Assembly (NCBI RefSeq): GCF_900172335.1
Contig: NZ_FWFX01000007.1
Span: forward strand, 62,001-126,000
DNA: 64,000 nucleotides
Direction: 5' to 3'
Source of the DNA: Roseovarius albus
Lineage (GTDB): Bacteria > Pseudomonadota > Alphaproteobacteria > Rhodobacterales > Rhodobacteraceae
This document shows, in pieces, positions 57,195 through 64,000 of the stretch; the stretch's first letter is position 1, and every line of letters starts with the position of its first letter. The notes beneath the pieces are model-generated. The model saw nothing but the letters and a program-made list of their open reading frames with translations, searched no databases and was not told where the DNA came from. Position numbers and translations under genes: made by a program.

Positions 57195-57280
57195 ATATTT
57201 TGTCGCAGCGAAGGTGAAACAAGCCCCAATCGCAACAAAATCGGCCCCTAGGCAAGGATTGGCAGGCAGTTTTGGGCTGG

Positions 57281-57312
57281 AAAAATGAAAACGCCGGGCA
57301 ATTACACCCGGC
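57281..57312 (-). terminator. Rho-independent terminator of yebC
   Basis: GCCGGG (57293-57298) and CCCGGC (57307-57312) form a stem, followed on the minus strand by GTTTTCATTTTT. It separates yebC from the ctaD promoter. Confidence 0.65.
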
Positions 57313-57343
57313 AAAATCTTGACTTAGGGTAAAGAGAAAAGCG

Positions 57344-58084
57344 TTAAAGCTGCTCCATCACCTCGTCAGAGGCGTCGAAGTTGGCTGTGACGCGTTGCAC
57401 GTCGTCGTCATCTTCCAGTGCATCAATCAGCTTCATCAGCTTTTGCATGCCTTCAAGGTCCATTTCCGTGGTCGTCGTGGGTTTCCAAACCAGTTTGGTC
57501 GACTCGGATTCACCCAAAACGGCTTCAAGTGCGTTTGACACTTCATTGAGGTCGGTATCGGTGCACCAAATGATGTGGCCATCTTCAGAGCTTTCAACAT
57601 CATCGGCACCGGCCTCGATCGCGGCCTCAAAAACAGTATCTGCGTCACCAACTTCGGCGGGGTAGGTAACTTCGCCGGTGCGGTCGAACATAAAGCCAAC
57701 ACTGCCGGTCTCGCCAAGGTTGCCACCGCATTTGCTAAAGGTCGAGCGCACAACACTTGCGGTTCGGTTGCGGTTGTCGGTCATTGCCTCAACGATAACA
57801 GCCACACCGTTCGGGCCGTAACCCTCGTAGCGGATTTCTTCGTAATCGTCGCCTTCACCGGCTTGCGATTTTTTGATCGCGCGGTCAATCACGTCTTTTG
57901 GTACTGATTGAGATTTGGCTTCTTTCACGGCCAAGCGTAGCCGTGGGTTCTTGTCAGGGTCCGGATCGCCCATTTTGGCCGCTACAGTGATTTCTTTTGA
58001 CAGCTTTGAGAAAAGCTTGGAGCGCGCGGCGTCCTGACGCCCTTTGCGGTGCTGGATATTTGCCCATTTTGAGTGGCCGGCCAT
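57344..58084 (-). CDS. YebC/PmpR family protein
   Basis: This 246-residue protein starts [20 protein letters not shown] and carries the family's three-domain acidic structure ([20 protein letters not shown]). YebC proteins are transcription regulators in some bacteria and help ribosomes at proline stretches in others. The ATG at 58084 fits; a longer frame from 58147 is not conserved. It converges on nothing and is divergent from the SLC13-type gene. Confidence 0.93.
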   Translation of the reverse strand: MAGHSKWANIQHRKGRQDAARSKLFSKLSKEITVAAKMGDPDPDKNPRLRLAVKEAKSQSVPKDVIDRAIKKSQAGEGDDYEEIRYEGYGPNGVAVIVEAMTDNRNRTASVVRSTFSKCGGNLGETGSVGFMFDRTGEVTYPAEVGDADTVFEAAIEAGADDVESSEDGHIIWCTDTDLNEVSNALEAVLGESESTKLVWKPTTTTEMDLEGMQKLMKLIDALEDDDDVQRVTANFDASDEVMEQL

Positions 58085-58205
58085 CGTCTGCCTCCGAGTG
58101 AATGTCTGGTTTCCGTCTCTATAGGACAGGCGCAGCCGGACGTGCAACCCGGTTGCATTTACGCGGCTGATGAGGTTGGCTCAACTCAACCAAGGAGGGG
58201 CACGC

Positions 58206-59978
58206 GTGACGACTGACCAGATTATCTTGTTTTCCTTGTTTGGAGCAGTGTTCGGGATGTTGCTTTGGGGGCGATACCGATATGATCTGGTGGCGTTTTC
58301 GGCACTTTTGATCGGTGTCATTCTGGGGGTTGTTCCCGAAAAAGACGCCTTTTCGGGCTTTGGTCATCCGGCCACATTGGTGGTTGCATTGGTTTTGGTG
58401 GTTTCAGCGGGTTTGGTGCGATCAGGTGCCGTGTTCTTGATTACCCGCACGCTGGTGGACAGTAGCCGTGCATTAGGAGCTCACATTACATTGATGGGGG
58501 GAATCGGCGCGGTTCTTTCTGCATTTATGAACAATGTCGCTGCCCTTGCGCTCTTGATGCCCGTGGATGTACAAACCGCACGCAAAGCAGGCCGGGCTCC
58601 GGGTTTAAGCCTGATGCCGCTGTCATTTGCGACGATCTTGGGCGGGATGGCCACACTGATCGGCACGCCGCCAAATATTATTATCGCCGCGATCCGGGGC
58701 GAGGCGACAGGCACCCCCTTTGCAATGTTCGACTTTGCCCCGGTTGGGGGAATTGCAGCACTGGCGGGGTTGGCCTTTGTGGCGTTGATCGGTTGGCGTC
58801 TAATTCCAGAACGCAACAACGGGGGGCTGCAAGCCTCTGAACTGGCAGGATATATTGCTGAGCTGGTTGTGCCAGAAGGGTCCTCTCAAATTGGCAAACG
58901 GCTCGCAGAGCTGGACGAGACAGCGCAAAAAACTGATGTAGCGGTGCTGGGCATTATCCGTGATGGCAAACGTCGCTATGGCACCGGGCGAAACGTAACG
59001 ATCATAGCGGGTGATGTTCTTGTCCTAGAGGCCGCCCCCGAGGCTTTGGACGAATTCCGCACGGCCTTGTCATTGTCTTTGTCAGACAAAGAGCGCGAAG
59101 AACGCCTAACCGCGAGCGGTGATGGCGTTGATATCATCGAAGTGGTCGTGTCTGCGCATGCGCGCATTGTGGGTAAAACCACGCAATCCATCGGCCTGCA
59201 TTGGCGGCGGCGTTCCGTTTTGCTGGGCATTGCGCGCGAAGGGCGCAAGATCACCAGCCGGGTGCGCCACACACCGATACAAGCAGGGGATATCCTGTTG
59301 TTGCTCGTGCCCAAGGATACTGGCCCAGATGTCACCGATTGGTTGGGCTGCCTTCCTCTCGCGGATCGCGGTCTTGCTGTGACCGAAGACAGCAAAACCT
59401 GGATGGCCATCGGTATGTTTGGGGCGGCCGTTTTGGCGGCGAGCTTTAGCTTGATCTACCTGCCCATCGCGCTTGGGCTGGTTGTGGTGGGCTACGTTGT
59501 GACCAAGATCATTCCACTTAGCGAAATCTACAACCATATCGAATGGCCGGTCGTGGTGCTGCTGGGGTCGATGATCCCCTTGGGCGCAGCGCTGGAAAGC
59601 GCTGGTGGAACCGAATTGATTGCCAACAGCTTGATCTCTTTGACACAAGGTCTACCCGCCTGGGCGATTCTGACAGTGTTGATGGTCGTCACCATGACGC
59701 TGTCAGATGTGCTCAACAACACCGCAACAACGATTGTCGCAGCCCCCGTCGGAATTCAGATGGCAAATTCCTTGGGCGTTTCAGCCGACCCCTTCCTTAT
59801 GGCCGTGGCAATTGCCGCATCATCCGCATTCCTCACTCCAATCGGTCACAAGAACAACACACTGATTCTGGGACCAGGCGGCTACAGTTTCGGCGACTAT
59901 TGGCGCATGGGGCTTCCGCTTGAGATCATTGTCGTCGCGGTATCAATCCCGGCGATCCTTGTTTTCTGGCCTATGTAA
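58206..59978 (+). CDS. SLC13/DASS-type transporter with two RCK-C domains
   Basis: This 590-residue protein has N- and C-terminal transmembrane blocks of the divalent-anion:sodium symporter fold (MNNVAALALLMPV, GTPPNIIIAA, and in the second half LNNTATTIVAAP). Between them are two TrkA-C/RCK-C domains (about 215-295 and 305-390, with VVPEGSSQIGKRLAEL and VVSAHARIVGKTTQSIGL). It may import sulfate, dicarboxylates or another anion. The GTG at 58206 has AAGGAGG 7 bases upstream, better than an ATG at 58170. Confidence 0.88.
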   Translation: MTTDQIILFSLFGAVFGMLLWGRYRYDLVAFSALLIGVILGVVPEKDAFSGFGHPATLVVALVLVVSAGLVRSGAVFLITRTLVDSSRALGAHITLMGGIGAVLSAFMNNVAALALLMPVDVQTARKAGRAPGLSLMPLSFATILGGMATLIGTPPNIIIAAIRGEATGTPFAMFDFAPVGGIAALAGLAFVALIGWRLIPERNNGGLQASELAGYIAELVVPEGSSQIGKRLAELDETAQKTDVAVLGIIRDGKRRYGTGRNVTIIAGDVLVLEAAPEALDEFRTALSLSLSDKEREERLTASGDGVDIIEVVVSAHARIVGKTTQSIGLHWRRRSVLLGIAREGRKITSRVRHTPIQAGDILLLLVPKDTGPDVTDWLGCLPLADRGLAVTEDSKTWMAIGMFGAAVLAASFSLIYLPIALGLVVVGYVVTKIIPLSEIYNHIEWPVVVLLGSMIPLGAALESAGGTELIANSLISLTQGLPAWAILTVLMVVTMTLSDVLNNTATTIVAAPVGIQMANSLGVSADPFLMAVAIAASSAFLTPIGHKNNTLILGPGGYSFGDYWRMGLPLEIIVVAVSIPAILVFWPM

Positions 59979-60098
59979 GCCTACAGGTCCTGCGACAATT
60001 CACCCACCGATGTTACCCTGTTCATCTCGAATAAAACGCTACTATCATCTGTTATTAGATGTGAATGAAACCTGCGCTTATTAAAATAGAGGTCCAAT

Positions 60099-60530
60099 AT
60101 GAAACCCATTGTGCCAGCAATCATTGCCAGCTTTGCTTTTGCTCTTCCTGTGTCTGCACAGGATATTGAAAAAGGTGAAAAGGAATTCAAACGATGCCGC
60201 GCGTGCCACGCCATCGCGTCCGAAGACGAAACCTTTGTCAAAGGCGGAAAAACCGGGCCAAACCTTTACGGTATCATCGGCCGCACAGCCGGAAGCGTCG
60301 AAGGCTTCAAATACTCTCCCGAGCTTGTTGAGCTTGGCGGAGGTGGGCTTGTCTGGGACGAGACCAACTTGCTTGAATACATTGCCGACCCGAACACATT
60401 CATTGGTGGACGGTCAAAAATGACAAAGCAAAAGGTCAAGAATGGGCCTGATCTTGCGGCGTTTTTGGCGACCTTCTCGGAAGGCGCGTCCAGTGATCCG
60501 GGCGAAGCCGCCGAAGAAACCGCAGACTAA
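60099..60530 (+). CDS. Cytochrome c (c2/c550-like), periplasmic
   Basis: This 143-residue protein has a Sec signal peptide (MKPIVPAIIASFAFALPVSA|QD) and one heme site CRACH (Cys33, Cys36, His37). Met108 in GGRSKMTK is the likely sixth ligand. It has the long loop of class I cytochromes c such as c550 and c2, and an acidic tail (GASSDPGEAAEETAD). It carries electrons in the periplasm, probably to the cytochrome c oxidase coded nearby. A terminator follows. Confidence 0.9.
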   Translation: MKPIVPAIIASFAFALPVSAQDIEKGEKEFKRCRACHAIASEDETFVKGGKTGPNLYGIIGRTAGSVEGFKYSPELVELGGGGLVWDETNLLEYIADPNTFIGGRSKMTKQKVKNGPDLAAFLATFSEGASSDPGEAAEETAD

Positions 60531-60536
60531 AGCGAT

Positions 60537-60566
60537 CCGGTCCCACTGAGGGGCCGGCTTCGTTTT
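60537..60566 (+). terminator. Rho-independent terminator after the cytochrome c gene
   Basis: CCGGTCCC (60537-60544) and GGGGCCGG (60550-60557) form a stem with a 5-nt loop, followed by CTTCGTTTT. Confidence 0.65.
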
Positions 60567-60581
60567 ATAAGTCGTGAAAGA

Positions 60582-61814
60582 CTATTCTTCTTTTGGCGGC
60601 GCACCACCGGCAAAGAAGTTGGCGTTCACGTAGTCACAAGGTGCTTCCTGCATCTGCAGATGCAGACCGTCATCGGTGTAAGGATTCGCGCGCGCCAGAT
60701 CTTCATCGACCTCAATACCCAAACCCGGGGCCTCTGGCGGCGTGATAAAGCCGTTTTCCACGCGAATTGTGCCTTTGATCAACTGATCATGGAACGGAGT
60801 CTCGATGGTTTCGCACATCAAAATATTCGGGATCGACGCCGCCAGATGAATGTTGGCCGCCCATTCCACGGGCCCCGCGTAAAGGTGCGGTGCCATCTGG
60901 GCATTGTAGACTTCAGCAATTGCCGCGACCTTTTTCATTTCCCAAATTCCCCCAGCCCGTCCGAGGGCGGGTTGCATGATGGTGGCTGCCCCTGATTTCA
61001 GAACCTGTGCAAATTCTGCTTTGGTTGTCAAACGCTCACCAGTCGCAACAGGAATGCGTACTGCTTGAGCAACTTTTGCCATCTCATCGAAAGAGTCCGG
61101 AGGAATCGGTTCCTCGAACCACAGCGGCGAATAGGGTTCCAATGCCTGACCCAGTCGGATGGCCCCGGCGGTTGTAAATTGTCCGTGCGTGCCGAAGAGC
61201 AGATCAGCTTTATTGCCAACCGCTTCGCGGATGGCTTTGCAGAAATCAACAGACATTGAGATGTCATTCATCGCAGGCATATGACCGCCGCGCAGGGTGT
61301 AAGGCCCGGCGGGGTCGAATTTCACGGCTGTAAACCCGCGTTCCACGCAATCCGCTGCGGCCTCGGCCGCCATTTCAGGTGAGCTCCAAAAAGCAGTGAT
61401 GTCATGCTTGGGCAGGGGATATAGATATGTATAGGCGCGGATGCGATCATTCATCTTGCCCCCAAGCAAGGCCCAGACCGGACGTTCCCGAGCTTTGCCA
61501 AGAATATCCCAACAGGCGATCTCCAACCCTGAAAACGCGCCCATCACCGTCAGATCAGGGCGTTGGGTAAAGCCCGAAGAAAACGCGCGCCGGAACATCA
61601 ATTCGATGTTTTCCGGATTTTCCCCCAGCATGTGGCGCTCAAACACATCCCGAATGACCGGTTTCATCGCCTCTGGGCCGATGCTGCTAGCATAGCATTC
61701 GCCCCAACCGGTGATCCCGGTATCGGTGGTGAGTTTGACCAATATCCAATATCGACCACCCCAGCCGGGCGCAGGCGGTGCGGTGATGATGATGTCGAGA
61801 TCTTGAAGTTTCAT
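60582..61814 (-). CDS. Enolase-superfamily (MR/MLE) protein with altered active site
   Basis: This 410-residue protein has the mandelate racemase/muconate lactonising fold: N-terminal capping domain (residues 1-120) and (beta/alpha)7-beta barrel. Compared with E. coli galactonate dehydratase, FEEP (233-236) and ATGER (257-261) keep two metal ligands and APHLYAGP keeps His310. But the first ligand is Gly208 in FGTHGQF, where an Asp is expected, and the dyad Asp is Ala283 in QPALGRAGG. The reaction is unknown; a sugar-acid dehydratase or cycloisomerase is plausible. It stands alone. Confidence 0.8.
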   Translation of the reverse strand: MKLQDLDIIITAPPAPGWGGRYWILVKLTTDTGITGWGECYASSIGPEAMKPVIRDVFERHMLGENPENIELMFRRAFSSGFTQRPDLTVMGAFSGLEIACWDILGKARERPVWALLGGKMNDRIRAYTYLYPLPKHDITAFWSSPEMAAEAAADCVERGFTAVKFDPAGPYTLRGGHMPAMNDISMSVDFCKAIREAVGNKADLLFGTHGQFTTAGAIRLGQALEPYSPLWFEEPIPPDSFDEMAKVAQAVRIPVATGERLTTKAEFAQVLKSGAATIMQPALGRAGGIWEMKKVAAIAEVYNAQMAPHLYAGPVEWAANIHLAASIPNILMCETIETPFHDQLIKGTIRVENGFITPPEAPGLGIEVDEDLARANPYTDDGLHLQMQEAPCDYVNANFFAGGAPPKEE

Positions 61815-61952
61815 GCGGGGGCTCCGTACTGCATGAAAACAGCGTGGCCTGCACGGGTGGGGCTGACAAGACTGAATACGTCAAAGATGTCGCAAAGTCA
61901 CATGCACAAAGGTTTTTACGAAAGCGAAGCGTGTAACAACGCCGAACGTTGA

Positions 61953-63014
61953 TCAGTCAGAACGTTGATGCGGGGGAAGGGTGGAATGCAAATTCCCATT
62001 TTTTAAGCAGCGGGTGATCAGCTTTTTCTGTTGTTTACCTGTTGGGATAAATCGGGCGGGTTGGTGACCTCGTTCAGCGTTGTGCAGATCCGGAAAGATT
62101 GTAGTGAGTTCCGCAAGAGCTTCGTTTGATAGTGTTTTGAACGCCTCTGGTCCAAGATAGAAGCTCTCTGTTGCGCTGCCTTCTGCGAAAACGATCTGAT
62201 GTTGTTCAAAAACCAGATGGAAATATTCGACTTCTTTTATGTCGCAGTCGACAAATATGCCGGGCAGCTCTGTCAGGCGGATAGCGGGGATCAACACCTC
62301 GCTGGTCCCGAACATCCGCTGCGCGACTTTGGACACGATCTGCATTCGGTGCTGGCGTGACACCAGCAGATCCTGCTTTGGCAAGCCTTGCCCCAACGTG
62401 CCTGCCATGATTCGAACAGGACGAAGATTTTCATGTATGAGCAACTCAGAATGGCCAATCTTTCGCGACAGACACAATCTGATCGCTTGGGCGTCGTGGT
62501 CCGATGTCGTGACCATATCGCCGGGCCTGAGTCGTTCAACTGGGATTACCCCATTTGGGGTTTCAATCAATGTGCCAGAAGTAAAACACGCAGGGGCACC
62601 CGGATTGGGGTTATCGTCAACGAAGAAGTTTTCACCATCGGTAGAACTCAAAGACGCTGTGCTGTCATTCCCGTTCGTTCCGATGATGGTTGACGTCAGC
62701 TCATCGGGGGTGCCGGCATTGATGGTGACAGTGTCATCGAAGGATACGAAACTGCTGATGGTCCCATCTTCGACAAGGCTGACAGCGCCAAAGCGATTGA
62801 TGCGTGCCGTAACAATATAATAGTCGAAGCCACCGACCGTGGTCGGCGGGTTATCCAGAGTGTTCGAACTGCGCAGGGAGCCGTTTGGGTTGTAGATATC
62901 CACCTGAATGTCGGACACATCTGTGCCTGTGGGAACGCGCACTTCGACGTAGTCGCTATCAGGATCGAACCCGGGCCCATTCCGATAACGGATTTCAGTA
63001 ATGATCGCGACCAC
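61953..63014 (-). CDS. Hint-domain protein with lamin-tail-like N-terminus
   Basis: This 353-residue protein starts with an LTD (lamin-tail) like beta domain (residues 2-140: ITEIRYRNGP...SDYVEV, GAVSLVEDGTISSFVS, ending in NPGAP), followed by a Hint domain from Cys143 (CFTSGTLIETPNG, VERLRPGDMV, VSRQHRM at 218-223). It differs from the Hint protein at 14451-15479, which has another N-terminus. There is no signal peptide, splice-junction Asn or extein. Function unknown. Confidence 0.78.
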   Translation of the reverse strand: MVAIITEIRYRNGPGFDPDSDYVEVRVPTGTDVSDIQVDIYNPNGSLRSSNTLDNPPTTVGGFDYYIVTARINRFGAVSLVEDGTISSFVSFDDTVTINAGTPDELTSTIIGTNGNDSTASLSSTDGENFFVDDNPNPGAPACFTSGTLIETPNGVIPVERLRPGDMVTTSDHDAQAIRLCLSRKIGHSELLIHENLRPVRIMAGTLGQGLPKQDLLVSRQHRMQIVSKVAQRMFGTSEVLIPAIRLTELPGIFVDCDIKEVEYFHLVFEQHQIVFAEGSATESFYLGPEAFKTLSNEALAELTTIFPDLHNAERGHQPARFIPTGKQQKKLITRCLKNGNLHSTLPPHQRSD

Positions 63015-63146
63015 TGTGTTCTACTGCTTCCTTGCTCAGCGCTGCGGATTAGCGCGTCAATAGGTGCCTCATATCCCGCTGAAATATGGACTTCGTTTGA
63101 ATGTCGGGCAAGAGTTAAGACGGATTAACATGGTAATTACATGAAA

Positions 63147-63174
63147 GGGACTTGCCGATTTTACGGCAAATCCC
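63147..63174 (-). terminator. Hairpin after the alcohol dehydrogenase gene
   Basis: GGGA-C-TTGCCG and CGGCAA-A-TCCC form a stem with one mismatch and a 6-nt loop. TTT follows on the minus strand. A smaller palindrome (63196-63212) overlaps the stop codon itself. The rest of the 63015-63209 gap shows no gene. Confidence 0.4.
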
Positions 63175-63209
63175 AAAAAAACCTAGTCAAAATGATAGGT
63201 CTTGCAGAC

Positions 63210-63998
63210 CTAAAATAGGATGACGTTTCGTTTTGCAGCACCTGATTTTGTATCTTCAATCGCATCATTGATCTGATCCAGAGACCAACGGTTGGAAATC
63301 AGCTCATCCAGCTTCAACCGGCCTTGTTGATAGAGGTCGATCATCCAAGGAATATCCCGGCGGATCACCACATCGCCCATTTTTGAGCCGATCATCCCTT
63401 GGCCTGCTGCCGCAAAATTCACTGGCTCATAGGACGAAGCTCCTCCGACATGCGGCATACCAACCATGATCACGCGTCCACCGCCAGCCAGATATTGTGG
63501 TGCTTGATCGTAGGCTGGAATGGCACCGACAGTGACAATAACGGCATCCGCGCCTCGACCCATCGCAGCCTTGGCGTCACGCCATGGTTTGTCTGATGTT
63601 GCCAAAACGCCGTCCGTGGCTCCAAACTCGCGCGCAATTTCCAGTTTATCTTCGGTCATGTCCACCGCAACGATCCGGCGTGCTCCGGCAATCCGCGCCC
63701 CCTGAATGGCGTTGAGCCCGACCCCACCCGCACCGATGACAACCACATCCTGACCTGCACGCAATCCAGCAGCATTGACCACAGCACCGACGCCGGTGAT
63801 CACGCCGCAGGACAGCAGACTGGCCGTGTCCATGGCGAATCTTTCCGGCAGTTTGACCAACTGGCTCTGATCGACAACCACCTTTTCGGCAAAGGCCCCG
63901 CAGGCCATCGCCTGATGCAGCATGCCGCCATCTTCGGTCGACAGCGGGCCGAGATCTCCATCATAGGGCGTTTCACACCCGGTCGGACGGCCCCCACC
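63210..63998 (-). CDS. Zinc-type alcohol dehydrogenase (5' truncated by window end)
   Basis: The visible 263 residues are the C-terminal two thirds of a medium-chain alcohol dehydrogenase: a Rossmann fold (VVIGAGGVGLNAIQGARIAGARRIVAVDM), an Asp that favours NAD, and the final RLKLDELISNRWSLDQINDAIEDTKSG typical of class III/formaldehyde- or mycothiol-linked enzymes. The frame runs off the window, so the N-terminal catalytic-zinc residues cannot be seen. Substrate unknown. Confidence 0.88.
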   Translation of the reverse strand, partial: GGGRPTGCETPYDGDLGPLSTEDGGMLHQAMACGAFAEKVVVDQSQLVKLPERFAMDTASLLSCGVITGVGAVVNAAGLRAGQDVVVIGAGGVGLNAIQGARIAGARRIVAVDMTEDKLEIAREFGATDGVLATSDKPWRDAKAAMGRGADAVIVTVGAIPAYDQAPQYLAGGGRVIMVGMPHVGGASSYEPVNFAAAGQGMIGSKMGDVVIRRDIPWMIDLYQQGRLKLDELISNRWSLDQINDAIEDTKSGAAKRNVILF

Positions 63999-64000
63999 AC

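Noticed and set aside
61944..61969. Direct repeat AACGTTGAT at the end of the second Hint gene
   Set aside because: Only two 9-base copies spanning the stop region; could be chance.

Overview
The window looks like ordinary core chromosome of a Roseobacter-group alphaproteobacterium (Rhodobacteraceae). This rests on the nuoL-nuoM-nuoN-birA-coaX-rnj order, an orphan ctaD gene with an FNR-type box, two Hint-domain proteins, a large outer-membrane and transport complement typical of marine Rhodobacteraceae, and moderately high GC with dense, short-gapped genes. I see no insertion sequence, prophage, CRISPR array, rRNA or tRNA gene, and no gap above 300 bases. The genus cannot be fixed from sequence reading alone.

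Layout. 1-7853 (+): the 3' end of the complex I operon (nuoL partial, nuoM, nuoN) runs into biotin ligase, type III pantothenate kinase and ribonuclease J. 7856-15479 (-): a phospholipase D/cardiolipin-synthase-like protein, an RhlE-type DEAD-box helicase with a structured leader, a glycosyltransferase, an Ada-like Cys protein, release factor 3 and a Hint-domain protein. 15624-21779: an SDR oxidoreductase with an AlkC-like protein, an SGNH lipoprotein, a sodium:solute symporter, and a TetR/glutathione-S-transferase/cupin unit with two matching operators. 21962-29700: an outer-membrane barrel, a CorC-type CBS protein, a metallophosphoesterase, xerD, a large exported protein of unknown function with an unannotated 49-residue membrane protein before it, then aroK-aroB and a cold-shock protein. 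29757-32425 (-): an arsenic resistance operon arsR-arsC(Trx type)-aqpS-arsC(Grx type)-arsH. 32543-46919: translation and RNA modification genes (tyrS, tadA, rluB-type, dtd), anmK in a tightly coupled operon with a racemase-like and a PLP enzyme, a GlxA-type regulator, yqeY, carA, a membrane glycosyltransferase, a GntR regulator, a HAD phosphatase and a UbiH-type hydroxylase. 46952-53385: a class V aminotransferase, two overlapping Lrp/AsnC regulators divergent from ilvC, an EamA exporter, and folB-folP. 53569-64000: an orphan peptide-type binding protein, ctaD, yebC, an SLC13-type transporter, a cytochrome c, an enolase-superfamily enzyme, a second Hint protein and a truncated zinc-type alcohol dehydrogenase.

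The most unusual things seen are: a FolB (dihydroneopterin aldolase) with a C-terminal half that looks like a degenerate amino-acid-kinase domain; an enolase-superfamily enzyme and a metallophosphoesterase that both lack expected metal ligands; a 49-residue membrane protein overlapping a TTG-started gene; the structured leader of the DEAD-box helicase; several clean palindromic operators; and the anmK-racemase-PLP operon of unknown purpose. All functional calls come from reading motifs and remembered family features; no database search was run.
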